Source of the DNA: Listeria goaensis
Lineage (GTDB): Bacteria > Bacillota > Bacilli > Lactobacillales > Listeriaceae
Direction of reading: 5' to 3'
Assembly (NCBI RefSeq): GCF_900186125.1
Contig: NZ_FYBQ01000012.1
Location: 1-64,000 of the forward strand
DNA: 64,000 bases
The notes beneath the pieces are model-generated. The model was given only the letters and a program-made list of their open reading frames with translations. It did no database searches and was not told the DNA's origin. Shown piece after piece: positions 25,746 through 34,169 of this stretch. Every line of letters begins with the position of its first letter. Position 1 is the first letter of the stretch. Both the position numbers and the translations under genes were made by a program.

Positions 25746-27902
25746 ATGAGGACGTTTTATGCGAAATCAAATCCAAAAGAAACGATTCAAGAGCATACAG
25801 ATGAATTACTACGCAATTATGATATCTTAAAAGCTAATTATCCAGATATCAAAATTGATTGGTATTTGTTACGATACGTTTGTTTATTGCATGATTTTGG
25901 TAAGATGAATGACTTATTTCAAGCTAAATTATTTTCAGGTAAAAAGAAATTAGAAAATGAGATTCCTCACGGTTATTTAAGTTTAGCTTTTATTGACTTA
26001 GAGCGTCTGGAAGAGCTTGGGTATAGCAAAAATGATATTAAAGTTGTCTTTCAAGCGATTGCTTATCATCATGAACGAAAATTTCACGGGAAAACAAAAG
26101 ATATTGAAGCAGGGTTTAAAATGCTGAAAGAAGCTGCGGCAAATTTTGATTATACGAAATGGGAGCAACCAATTGAACCCGCAGATGAACTTGAAACAGA
26201 ATTTTTCGCTGTGGGGGAACTAACCTTTGAAAATGATTATGATAACTTTAAAAAATACGTCCTCTTAAAAGGTTTGCTGAATCGGATTGATTATGCGGCT
26301 AGTGCTGACGTGCCAGTTGAGTGGGAAAATAGGTTTTTGGAGCGGGATTTGGCGGCTTGGAAAGATGAAAAAGGGATTTTAGAGTGGAATCCGCTGCAAA
26401 AATTTATGTATGCGCATCAAAATGAGAATGTCGTTGTGGTGGCGCAGACTGGAATGGGTAAGACGGAAGCAGGGCTTTTATGGATAGGCGATGCGAAAGG
26501 CTTTTTCACTTTACCGCTAAAAACGGCGATAAATGGTATTTATGAACGGGTGAAAACGGAAATTTCGACCGAGAATACGACTGAAAAAGTTGGTTTATTG
26601 CATTCGGATATTTTTTCGCGCTATTTGTTAGATGAAGAAGAACATGATATTGATGAATATATGACGCGGACGAAACAATTGTCGCTACCGCTTACTATTT
26701 GCACATTAGATCAGATATTTGATATTGTTTATCGCTATCCGGGTTTTGAGCATAAACTTGCAACTTTATCTTATAGTAAAGTGATTTTAGATGAAGTTCA
26801 GATGTATTCACCTGATTTGCTTGCTTATGTTGTCATTGGGCTTAAGTATATTCAAGATTTTGGCGGCAAATTTGCGATTTTAACAGCGACTTTGCCTGGA
26901 ATTGTTACGCATTACATGAAACAGGAGAATCTTGAGTTTACTATGCCAGAAAAACCGTTTATTACTGACGTATTTCGCCATTCAATACGTGTGTTGCACC
27001 GCGAAATAGATATTCAAGATATTTTAGAGCACTCTTTTGGAAAACGAGTTTTAGTCATTTGCAATACGGTGCAAAAAGCGAAAGAAATATTTACTGCCAT
27101 ACGAAATGCTGGCATTAATACCCATTTGTTCCATAGCCAATTTATTCGCGGAGATCGCCGTCAAAAAGAGGAAGCTATTTTAAGTGACGGAGATCTAGAA
27201 GCGGATTTTACGGGTGTTTGGGTCGCGACACAAGTTGTGGAAGCCTCGCTAGATATTGACTTCGATTTGTTGTTTACGGAGCTTTCTGACATAAATGGTT
27301 TGTTTCAAAGAATGGGACGTTGTTATAGAAAACGCGAAAATCCGGCTGAAAACAATATTTTTGTGTATGATGGTGGTGAGAAATGGTGTAGTGGTGTTGG
27401 TTATGTTGTTGATAAGGACATTTTTAAGTTTTCTAAAGAAGCGATTTCTGGGCTTGATGGGAAATTGTTGGAGTGCGAGAAGATGCGGCTGATTGATGAG
27501 GTTTATTCGTATGAGAAGTTAGCTGGGACGATGTATAATGAAGAGCTTGAAAATAATATTAAATACTTGAAGGATATGTGCGCGTATGAACTAGATAAGC
27601 AAAAGGCAAGAGAGTTATTCCGCAATATTCAATCGGTGTCGGTTATTCCGAGAAAGATTTTTGAGGAAAATAATATGCTTATGGAAAAATATCAAAATGC
27701 TTTTGGCAAACTTGAAAGGCAGAAATTATGGGAAGAAATAAAGGATTTGCAAGTAGATGTTCCAGCGTATTGGTATGATAAATCGGAGAGTGAAACCTTT
27801 AAACTGTCAGAATATAAACGGCTTAATATTATGGAGTGCTTGTATGATAAAGAAATTGGCGTGACACGAAAAGAAAGGGAGAAAGAAACTCAGTTTTTCT
27901 AA
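25746..27902 (+). CDS. cas3: Cas3 HD nuclease-helicase
   Basis: 718 residues from ATG 25746 (TGGAGGG 5 nt upstream; the longer frame has no RBS). The HD nuclease domain shows EHTDELL, LLHDFGKMND, HGYLSL and AYHHERKFHG. The SF2 helicase follows with Walker A QTGMGKTEAG (about residue 234), DEVQMYS (about 346), LTATLPG, ATQVVEASLDIDFD and QRMGRCYRK. It is recruited by target-bound Cascade to nick and degrade DNA. All motifs are intact, so interference should be functional. cas4 should follow in a complete I-B locus but does not. Confidence 0.96.
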   Translation: MRTFYAKSNPKETIQEHTDELLRNYDILKANYPDIKIDWYLLRYVCLLHDFGKMNDLFQAKLFSGKKKLENEIPHGYLSLAFIDLERLEELGYSKNDIKVVFQAIAYHHERKFHGKTKDIEAGFKMLKEAAANFDYTKWEQPIEPADELETEFFAVGELTFENDYDNFKKYVLLKGLLNRIDYAASADVPVEWENRFLERDLAAWKDEKGILEWNPLQKFMYAHQNENVVVVAQTGMGKTEAGLLWIGDAKGFFTLPLKTAINGIYERVKTEISTENTTEKVGLLHSDIFSRYLLDEEEHDIDEYMTRTKQLSLPLTICTLDQIFDIVYRYPGFEHKLATLSYSKVILDEVQMYSPDLLAYVVIGLKYIQDFGGKFAILTATLPGIVTHYMKQENLEFTMPEKPFITDVFRHSIRVLHREIDIQDILEHSFGKRVLVICNTVQKAKEIFTAIRNAGINTHLFHSQFIRGDRRQKEEAILSDGDLEADFTGVWVATQVVEASLDIDFDLLFTELSDINGLFQRMGRCYRKRENPAENNIFVYDGGEKWCSGVGYVVDKDIFKFSKEAISGLDGKLLECEKMRLIDEVYSYEKLAGTMYNEELENNIKYLKDMCAYELDKQKARELFRNIQSVSVIPRKIFEENNMLMEKYQNAFGKLERQKLWEEIKDLQVDVPAYWYDKSESETFKLSEYKRLNIMECLYDKEIGVTRKEREKETQFF

Positions 27903-27911
27903 GGTGGCATA

Positions 27912-28321
27912 ATGCGAATTAGAAGATTGAGCTGACACGGGATATTTATTTGTTTGGTGAGGTTACGACGAATACGAAGTGTTTAAATTATTTAGCAGAG
28001 AAAAAGATTCCCGTACATATTTTTAATTACTACGGTTTTACTCTGGAACATATAATAGGTGATCGATTAATTTTTTCTTTGTTGAATAAAAATACGATTA
28101 CGGAGGGCGACTTTGAGGAAAAAGCCAATTTCTATTATATGAAACCGAGTGGTCAAAAGAAAGTGCTACAAGCGTATGATGAAAGGCTAAAAGAAACACT
28201 TCGTCATCGAGATTTAAAGCGAAATGTTTCCTACCGTCGCTTAATTCGTCTGGAATGTTATAAAATTGTTAAAACTTTAATGGAAGATGAGCCTTATCAA
28301 GGTTTTAAGATGTGGTGGTGA
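27912..28321 (+). pseudogene. cas1: Cas1 remnant, truncated and internally deleted
   Basis: The frame reads IELTRDIYLFGEVTTNTK..., the Cas1 strand region that normally begins about 35-40 residues into the protein. It then continues NYYGFT|LEHIIGDRLIFSLL, joining the N-terminal domain straight to the C-terminal helices. The C-terminus (RHRDLKRNVSYRRLIRLECY...) is normal. Roughly 170 residues are missing, including the region with the metal-binding Glu, His and Asp. An upstream in-frame TAG at 27920-27922 cuts off the 5' end, and ATG 27912 (RBS AAGGTGG) leads only into a 7-codon frame. The first possible start of the long frame is TTG 27950. It cannot be an active integrase. cas4 is missing altogether, so one or more deletions removed cas4 and most of cas1. 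Confidence 0.88.
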
Positions 28322-28325
28322 TTTT

Positions 28326-28604
28326 ATGTATATTATCTTAATCTATGATATTCCAAATGGCGAGGGCAGTGCGAAAGTTGCGCGTAAGATTTTTAAAACT
28401 TGTAAAAAATATTTAACACACATTCAAAAGTCCGTTTTTGAAGGGGAGGTTACACCAGCACTTCTCATGCAACTAAAGCTTGAACTTAATCAACATATTC
28501 GAAAAGAGATGGACTCTGTCATTATTTTTAATAGTCGCAATCAAAAGTGGCTAGAAAAAGAGTTTTTAGGTCTTGAAGATAGTAAGACATCTAATTTTTT
28601 CTAA
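28326..28604 (+). CDS. cas2: Cas2 adaptation protein
   Basis: 92 residues from ATG 28326, just after the cas1 remnant stop (28321). MYIILIYDIPNGEGSAKVARKIFKTC is the standard Cas2 opening (split here: MYIILIYDIPN, then KVARKIFKTC) with the conserved Asp after the first strand, and VIIFN in strand 4. Length is normal. Cas2 bridges Cas1 dimers in spacer integration, so without Cas1 it is probably a functionless leftover. Confidence 0.93.
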   Translation: MYIILIYDIPNGEGSAKVARKIFKTCKKYLTHIQKSVFEGEVTPALLMQLKLELNQHIRKEMDSVIIFNSRNQKWLEKEFLGLEDSKTSNFF

Positions 28605-28645
28605 TCTGTCGATGCTAGATAGCGTAAAAACACCTGGGGGTCGAC

Positions 28646-28690
28646 AAAAACTTGTTATCCGTTCTGGCAGAATGGATAACAAGTTTTTTT
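28646..28690 (+). terminator. Terminator of the cas operon
   Basis: 15-bp stem (AAAAACTTGTTATCC with GGATAACAAGTTTTT) followed by more Ts, 42 nt after cas2. Confidence 0.92.
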
Positions 28691-28739
28691 GTTTGTGAAA
28701 CTAAGGAAAACTTGAAAAATAACTCCCGAAAATCAGAGG

Positions 28740-28793
28740 TCGACAGAAAAGCCTTTTTGAGGTAAGATGGGAGTAGGGCTCGCGAGGGTACCT
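28740..28793 (+). promoter_or_regulatory. Leader and promoter of CRISPR array 1
   Basis: TCGACA (28740-28745), 17-nt spacer, TAAGAT (28763-28768), then GAGTAGGGCTCGCGAGGG and TACC up to the first repeat. The same layout and most bases occur in reverse at array 2. This supports a real leader and gives transcription into the array from its left end. Confidence 0.75.
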
Positions 28794-29326
28794 GTTTTAA
28801 TCTATGTATTATGAAATGTAAATTAAATCTTTTTAATATTTTATAACTTGCCATGTTTCAGTTTTAATCTATGTATTATGAAATGTAAATTGATTTGTTT
28901 GTCGGCATAAGCTTGTCCCTGTTGTGTTTTAATCTATGTATTATGAAATGTAAATGCGCTTCTTCTACAATTTCTTTTAAAGCTTCTATTTGTTTTAATC
29001 TATGTATTATGAAATGTAAATTTTGAAGTGTTTACTTCACATCTAGTATCAACAGCGTTTTAATCTATGTATTATGAAATGTAAATGCTGTATCTTTGAT
29101 TTCAAATTGAACTCCAGACAGGTTTTAATCTATGTATTATGAAATGTAAATCCACATCAGAACGTATCTGGCCCAATTCGGCAGTGTTTTAATCTATGCA
29201 TTGTGAGATGGAAATACAGGAGGCGTATTTTTAGGGTGTTCCATACATAAAGTTTTAATCCGTGCATAAAAACTACAGTTTCTGCATTTTTGTGGTATTC
29301 TAGTCTACATATTATGAAATATGGCT
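28794..29326 (+). CRISPR. CRISPR array 1 (type I-B): 6 intact, 3 decayed repeats
   Basis: Repeats of 30 nt (begin GTTTTAATCTATG, end TTATGAAATGTAAAT) start at 28794, 28861, 28926, 28992, 29057 and 29122. A seventh at 29186 has five changes. An eighth at 29252 keeps only its first half. A ninth at 29297-29326 matches about 21 of 30. Spacers are 34-37 nt, except the last gap of 15 nt. Decay at the right end marks it as the old, leader-distal end, so transcription runs left to right from the leader beside cas2. Expected crRNA 5' handle ATGTAAAT. Confidence 0.97.
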
Positions 29327-29379
29327 GCAATTTAGCATTGGGAAACTAGTTTTTTTAACTACAAAACTACACATTCTAA

Positions 29380-29433
29380 AAAAGCAAAAATCATTAGAAG
29401 CGCAGTGCATCTGCGGAAATGATTTTTGCTTTT
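29380..29433. terminator. Large bidirectional hairpin after array 1
   Basis: 16-bp perfect stem (AAAAGCAAAAATCATT with AATGATTTTTGCTTTT) enclosing an inner CGCAG/CTGCG stem. It has A/T tracts on both sides and can end the pre-crRNA of array 1. Confidence 0.88.
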
Positions 29434-29617
29434 ATATGTGTTTGTATAGTGATTGCATATGCAATTTGTTTGCGGGGATAAAATGGGTAAAACCCGCTGT
29501 TTTTGTAATAATCCGCACTAGCTTTCTTCAAAATGAACAAAAAAGGGGATTATTTTTGCGCGATTGTTCAAAAAATGTCTACAGAAAATGGCGGTGAAGT
29601 CTGGTAAGATATTACTT

Positions 29618-29723
29618 GTGATGAGGAAAACACTGTATGCCTCATCATAAGTATTCCTTTAATTACAAAACGAGCTGTTCAACCTTTTGACCTAGCCATC
29701 TTATCTTGGCTAGGGTCTTTTTG
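29618..29723 (+). ncRNA. Candidate small RNA with 5' stem and terminator
   Basis: TGATGAGG/CCTCATCA forms an 8-bp stem at 29620-29649, followed by a single-stranded linker and a terminator hairpin (GACCTAGCCA with TGGCTAGGGTC) with a T5 tail ending at 29723. TAAGAT at 29605-29610 could be a -10, but no good -35 was found. No ORF is present. Confidence 0.35.
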
Positions 29724-29748
29724 TTTTTAGTTGGAATTAACCTTACTT

Positions 29749-29774
29749 GAGTGCCTAAAAGCACTCTTTTTTTT
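29749..29774 (+). terminator. Plus-strand terminator ahead of the alkD-like gene
   Basis: GAGTGC-CTAAAA-GCACTC followed by eight Ts. Confidence 0.8.
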
Positions 29775-29778
29775 ATGC

Positions 29779-30486
29779 TCAGCAAATGGCGCGTTTGCGT
29801 TTTTTGCCAATGCGGTCCATTTCGATGACTTTTTGAATGTACGTAGATGCCACGGGGACTTTACACGCGGTGTTGCCCATATCCACATAGACTGTGCCGA
29901 TGTTCTTGGCAACAGATTCCGCTTGCGAAAGAAGGGGTGGGTAATAGGTTCCGGTGCAGATAACAAAATTGTTCATGGTGTATTTGACGTTGTTTCTTGC
30001 GTCGTGGATTGTTTTTTCGACTTTTTCTAACAAATGAAGCACTTCGGTTTTATTGATTTCTTCGTCTTTCGCGATGGAAAGGTAATTTGCGTAGCAGCTC
30101 CAGCCAGTGCTTTCAAGTTCTTTTGGTGCCTCGTGAAGCCAATAATTGGCGAGGGCAGTAGCGTACGGAGTTTCTGCTGCAAGGCTTGCGACAATTGCTT
30201 CACGAATGCTTTTCGAATTGGCAATTTCTGCCCAGTGAAGCAAATCTTCTTTTGTAAGTTGCTTTGGGTCACACGTTAAGCCCGCTAAATACTGTGCATC
30301 ATAATTTCCGGTTTCGAAAAGGGCGTGTGCCAAATTCGCAGCTTTTACTTTTTTCACAAGTTGTTTTTTCATATCTCCAATTTTCACACCGAACAATGGC
30401 TCGTTCACATCATGACGTAGCAAAGTCTTCTTCGTCTGCTCACTCCCTAGCGCCGCGAGCTCGTTCATAACCGACTCAAGATTCAT
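29779..30486 (-). CDS. DNA alkylation repair (AlkD-like HEAT-repeat) protein
   Basis: 235 residues of helical repeats, family of AlkD/AlkC-type DNA glycosylases (MNELAALGSEQTKKTLLRH, GVKIGDMKKQLVKKV, YLAGLTCDPKQLT, HWAEIANSKSIREAIVASLA). AlkD removes N3- and N7-alkylated bases without base flipping. The conserved acidic and tryptophan residues cannot be assigned with certainty here. ATG 30486 is preceded by AAAGGAGGAACAAC. Monocistronic. Confidence 0.82.
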   Translation of the reverse strand: MNLESVMNELAALGSEQTKKTLLRHDVNEPLFGVKIGDMKKQLVKKVKAANLAHALFETGNYDAQYLAGLTCDPKQLTKEDLLHWAEIANSKSIREAIVASLAAETPYATALANYWLHEAPKELESTGWSCYANYLSIAKDEEINKTEVLHLLEKVEKTIHDARNNVKYTMNNFVICTGTYYPPLLSQAESVAKNIGTVYVDMGNTACKVPVASTYIQKVIEMDRIGKKRKRAIC

Positions 30487-30634
30487 GTTGTTCCTCCTTT
30501 TTATAGCGTTTATCCTCAGTATAACGAAGGTTTTTTGGAAAAGCTAGCTGGGCTTCACAAAAAAGAAGCTGAGTGTAGCGAAATAAAGCATGAAAAGTTA
30601 TAATGAATGGGAACAATAAAAAGGGGATGAAACG

Positions 30635-31666
30635 ATGTTTTTTGCTTTCTTTGCGGCCGTTTTTTTAATGGTTTTTGCTGTGCTTTACGTGTGGGATAGG
30701 CGTAGAATTAGTAACGGGATATTTTTGACAATTGGTTTGTTTTTCTTGTTGTTGTCAATTCTTTATGTCGTTTTGACGGTTTCAGACCGAGTTGATCTCG
30801 TTCGGGTTATAGTGACGGGGGTTGCGATTATTCTCTTTTTGCTTATTCCGTTCTTTTTCTTCGGTCTTATTTTCGGGCTTATAATGAATGGGCGTACGAT
30901 GATGAAAAAAGAAGGGAAGCGGCTTGCTAACTTGTTGCCGATGTTCGCTGGTCTAGGGTTGTTAGCTTTGTTTATTTGGGGCATCGCACAAGGGTCAGTA
31001 ATTTCGATTCCGCAACTTGCGGTCCTTTACGCAGCGATTATTACGATTTTAACGTATTTCACGTTTTTCTTCGTGACGTTTTTAATTTCTTGTTTCGTCT
31101 ATCAATACAATTTCCCGCGCTACAACCAAGATTTTATCATTGTGCTCGGAAGCGGCTTAATTGGTGATAAGGTCCCACCATTACTTGCGAGCAGGCTAGA
31201 CAAAGCGATTTCTTTTTACAAAAAACAGCTTGAAAAAAAGGGGAAACAAGCGACGATGATCGTATCTGGTGGGCAAGGTGAGGACGAACTGACGTCTGAG
31301 GCGAACGCGATGCGGCTTTATTTGCTTGAAAAAGGGATTCCCGAGGACTACATCATGATGGAGGACAAATCAGTGAATACGCTGCAAAATATGCGCTTTT
31401 CGAAGGCGAAAATGGACGCGATTTTGCCGAAGTATAACAGCATTTTCACGACGAACAATTTTCACTTGTTTCGAGCAGGTCTTTATGCGAAGAAAGCGGG
31501 TTTAAAGAGCCAAGGAATTGGTTCAAAGACGGCCTTCTATTACATGCCAAGCGCTTTAATGCGCGAATTTATTGCGGTTGTGATGATGCATAAAAAATTA
31601 AATTTAATGATTGTCGGCTTGATTTTGCTTATGTTCCTAGTGCTATTTCTTATTTCATTTTTATAG
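30635..31666 (+). CDS. YdcF/SanA-type (DUF218) membrane protein
   Basis: 343 residues. Five to six N-terminal TM helices occupy about residues 1-155. A cytosolic or extracellular DUF218 domain follows (FIIVLGSGLIGDKVPPLLASRL, MIVSGGQGEDELTSEA, MMEDKSVNTLQNMRFSK, TNNFHLFRAGLYAKKAGL), and a last TM helix closes the protein. DUF218 proteins (ElyC, SanA, YdcF) act in envelope integrity; the biochemical activity is unclear. RBS AAAAGGGGATG precedes ATG. The dehydrogenase gene starts 13 nt after. Confidence 0.86.
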   Translation: MFFAFFAAVFLMVFAVLYVWDRRRISNGIFLTIGLFFLLLSILYVVLTVSDRVDLVRVIVTGVAIILFLLIPFFFFGLIFGLIMNGRTMMKKEGKRLANLLPMFAGLGLLALFIWGIAQGSVISIPQLAVLYAAIITILTYFTFFFVTFLISCFVYQYNFPRYNQDFIIVLGSGLIGDKVPPLLASRLDKAISFYKKQLEKKGKQATMIVSGGQGEDELTSEANAMRLYLLEKGIPEDYIMMEDKSVNTLQNMRFSKAKMDAILPKYNSIFTTNNFHLFRAGLYAKKAGLKSQGIGSKTAFYYMPSALMREFIAVVMMHKKLNLMIVGLILLMFLVLFLISFL

Positions 31667-31679
31667 AGGAGGAGTTTCG

Positions 31680-32540
31680 ATGAAAAAAATTGGTTTTATT
31701 GGTATTGGTGTGATGGGAAAAAGCATGGTTCGAAATTTGCTGAAAGCGGGTTTTGACTTACATATTTATACGCGAACAAAATCCAAAGCAGAGGAGCTTC
31801 TAAATGAAGGGGCGACTTGGCATGACAACCCAGCTGAATTAGCGGCTACGGTGGACGTTTTAATTACTATGGTTGGCTATCCGAGCGACGTCGAAGAGTT
31901 GTACCTATCCGAGGGTGGCTTTTTAGAAACGATGCAACCTGACACACTCGCGATTGATATGACGACCTCCTCACCAGAACTAGCTGCACAAATTGCTGCG
32001 GAAGGTATAGAGGCAGGCATTGCAGTTTTAGATGCCCCTGTTTCAGGTGGGGATATTGGCGCGAAAAACGGTACGCTTAGTATTATGGTCGGCGGGGACG
32101 AGTCGGCGTTCCAGCGCGCCAAACCGATTTTTGAGGCGCTTGGTGAAAGCATCATTTTACAAGGCGGTGCTGGTTCTGGCCAGCATACGAAAATGGTGAA
32201 TCAAATTGCGATTGCCTCGAATATGATAGGCGTCACAGAGGCGATTTTTTATGCAGAAAAGGCAGGACTTGATCCTGAACGCGTCTTGAAATCCATCGCC
32301 GGTGGGGCGGCAGGCAGTTGGTCGCTCAGCAATTTAATCCCACGCGTTCTAAAAGATGATTTCTCACCGGGCTTTTTCATTAAACATTTTATCAAAGATA
32401 TGCGAATCGCAATTGATGAAGCAAAAAAAATGGGGATTGACTTACCTGGTTTAACTTTAGCTGAACAAATGTATCAAACACTCGCTGAACGTGGTCTTAG
32501 CGAAGCGGGAACGCAGGCGCTAATTAAATATTATAATTAA
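31680..32540 (+). CDS. NAD(P)-dependent beta-hydroxyacid dehydrogenase (HIBADH family)
   Basis: 286 residues. The Rossmann motif GFIGIGVMGKSM is at the N-terminus, the substrate loop DAPVSGGDIGAKNGTLSIMVGG follows (DAPVSGGD ... LSIMVGG), and the catalytic lysine is in GQHTKMVNQI. The family includes 3-hydroxyisobutyrate, tartronate semialdehyde and glyoxylate/succinic semialdehyde reductases; the substrate cannot be fixed from sequence. RBS GAGGAGG. Ends with a terminator. Confidence 0.9.
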   Translation: MKKIGFIGIGVMGKSMVRNLLKAGFDLHIYTRTKSKAEELLNEGATWHDNPAELAATVDVLITMVGYPSDVEELYLSEGGFLETMQPDTLAIDMTTSSPELAAQIAAEGIEAGIAVLDAPVSGGDIGAKNGTLSIMVGGDESAFQRAKPIFEALGESIILQGGAGSGQHTKMVNQIAIASNMIGVTEAIFYAEKAGLDPERVLKSIAGGAAGSWSLSNLIPRVLKDDFSPGFFIKHFIKDMRIAIDEAKKMGIDLPGLTLAEQMYQTLAERGLSEAGTQALIKYYN

Positions 32541-32543
32541 AAA

Positions 32544-32588
32544 ACATCCCGTAAAACCTATTTCAGGTTCATTACGGGATGTCTTTTT
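32544..32588 (+). terminator. Terminator after the dehydrogenase gene
   Basis: 11-bp stem (ACATCCCGTAA with TTACGGGATGT) with an inner AACCT/AGGTT stem, then CTTTTT. Confidence 0.9.
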
Positions 32589-32603
32589 ATTCAGTATACG
32601 TTT

Positions 32604-33812
32604 TTAAAATGGCTCTGCTAAAACAGGAGCAAGAAATGGTTCGCTTTTCTTAGTGCGGTTAGCATTCACCGCTGTAAGATAAACGGGAACAGTGTCTCCT
32701 TCTTGCCATTTAACATTGTCTGGTACGGGAATCTTGAAGTAACCATTTTTATATTCAATTTCAGTAATAATTGTGTTTGTATAGCCATTTTGAGTATCGA
32801 AGACGGCATTAGCATAAATTTTTGTCCCACTAGGAATTTGAGAAGTGTCATCATAAGTGGTATAACCAGAAATGCTAGTAGATGCTGTATTAATAGGATT
32901 GACTGATGTTATTTTCCCAATTTGGAAATTTTCCCAATCGTCCTGCACGGTAACGATAATCGTTTTGGTTTCAGTGTTACCTGAAGAATCTGTTACGCTA
33001 TATGTGACGTCATACGTACCTGCTTTAGTTGTATCAACATTGTTTGAAACGACTTCGATTTTATTGGTAATATCTCCATCTCGGTCATCGGAAGCTGTTA
33101 CACCTGCTTTTGGATCAAAATTATCTCCGACGGATATCGTTTTATCTGTGGCACTAATAGTCGGTTTTACTTGATCAGGAAGTGTAGTTTCTAATGAGGC
33201 TTGTGCCGCATTTTGATTTCCAAGTAGGTTCAAGTTTAAAAGGGTGTCGCTACTTAGTGCAGCAAATTCCAATTGACTATCTGGAGATGAAGGCAATTGA
33301 GAAATACCTAAACTTGCTAAATCGATAGTTAGCGTGAAGTTATTTGTTGCCGCAATTCCAACTGAGGCTAGACCATGATTGATTTTTGCCCCAATAGACT
33401 GATGTTCTTTATCAATGATTAATTGATCGCCGGTGACCGTTCCTTGATGAGGTGGCAATCCGATTGGTCCTATAGAAAGAATTGGTATAGAGTATGAAAG
33501 TGTAGTATTTGCGCGAACTTCAGGTGAATCTAGTAATGACGTAAGTTCGGTAGGCAAAGTAAAGTATGTGTAGTACTCGGAAATTAAGCCAATATTCGCC
33601 AGCTGTTGTCCTGTAAGTGTTAATTGTAGTTTCCCGTTTTGATAAGTTGGTTGTAAATGGGCATCTTTAAGTAAATCAATAGTTGCAGCACTAGCTTTTT
33701 GGTCCCCTGTCTGAATTGTTGGGACAGCGTTCTCAAAATTAGTAGATACGGGTGCTAAAACGAACACTCCTGCTGTAGCTAATGCGGTCACAAATTGTAC
33801 TTTTTTCTTCAT
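32604..33812 (-). CDS. Secreted Ig-like (DUF5011/HYR-type) protein
   Basis: 402 residues with a signal peptide (KKKVQFVTALATAGVFVLAP; cleavage likely near ASA-AT at about 43). Residues 45-215 form a Listeria-type adhesive or WxL-like beta region without a known name. An Ig-like module of the DUF5011 type covers about 215-290 (DKTISVGDNFDPKAGVTASD, TKAGTYDVTYSVTDSSGN), then a third beta domain of about 100 residues (VNPINTAS...). No LPXTG, GW or LysM motif is present, so it is probably released or held non-covalently. RBS AAAGGAGG. Confidence 0.82.
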   Translation of the reverse strand: MKKKVQFVTALATAGVFVLAPVSTNFENAVPTIQTGDQKASAATIDLLKDAHLQPTYQNGKLQLTLTGQQLANIGLISEYYTYFTLPTELTSLLDSPEVRANTTLSYSIPILSIGPIGLPPHQGTVTGDQLIIDKEHQSIGAKINHGLASVGIAATNNFTLTIDLASLGISQLPSSPDSQLEFAALSSDTLLNLNLLGNQNAAQASLETTLPDQVKPTISATDKTISVGDNFDPKAGVTASDDRDGDITNKIEVVSNNVDTTKAGTYDVTYSVTDSSGNTETKTIIVTVQDDWENFQIGKITSVNPINTASTSISGYTTYDDTSQIPSGTKIYANAVFDTQNGYTNTIITEIEYKNGYFKIPVPDNVKWQEGDTVPVYLTAVNANRTKKSEPFLAPVLAEPF

Positions 33813-34169
33813 CTTTCTTCCTCCTTTTGATTCCTTGTTTCCAAGGGGATAACTAAAGAAAGGGTCTATATAGTATATTTTTGTGACTATTTTACCTAAG
33901 TAATATGCCTTCCCCCCTCAAAAAATGTGTATTCTTTCCAAATATTAAGAATACAAGCAAATTATAACCACTTTTAAAATACAATTCAATAAATATTGCT
34001 TATTGATGCAAAATTTTTATTAGTTTGCGTTTTTATTAATAAGATTGTCATCGCCTTTAAATAATCGTTTTATTAGGTAACAAAATATAAGCATAAATTC
34101 AGTAATAATATCATCTGGAGACATGGTTTTTACTGAATTTATGCTTGTTTTTATGTAACAATCTCGATT
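33813..34169. other. AT-rich intergenic region with structured element A
   Basis: No gene is visible. It contains the promoter region of the secreted Ig-like gene (AAATATACTATATAG at about 33868-33882 on the minus strand, -35 not clear) and the 58-nt hairpin element described at 34089-34146. Confidence 0.5.
34089..34146. repeat. Dispersed 58-nt hairpin element, copy A
   Basis: 17-bp perfect stem (AAGCATAAATTCAGTAA with TTACTGAATTTATGCTT) around a 24-nt loop that itself contains TCAT/ATGG. A second copy of equal length lies at 61141-61198, with a compensatory T-A to C-G change in the stem. Copy A lies 23 nt after the patA stop and may act as its terminator. Confidence 0.75.

Larger units (their letters stand above)
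29327..29760. other. Gene-free region right of array 1
   Basis: About 430 bp without a credible ORF. It holds two strong plus-strand hairpin terminators (29380-29433 and 29689-29723), a third at 29749-29774, and an 8-bp stem at 29621-29649. The pattern suggests at least one small RNA between 29600 and 29723. Confidence 0.5.

Noticed and set aside
27912-27935. Seven-codon ORF MRIRRLS as a gene or cas4 start
   Set aside because: Too short; best explained as debris from the cas4-cas1 deletion.
28326-28604. Cas2 as a toxin or VapD-like protein
   Set aside because: Position after cas1 remnant and standard Cas2 opening make Cas2 the simpler reading.
28615-28854. Minus-strand ORF across the cas terminator and array 1 start
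   Set aside because: Overlaps the terminator, leader and first repeat, with no RBS.
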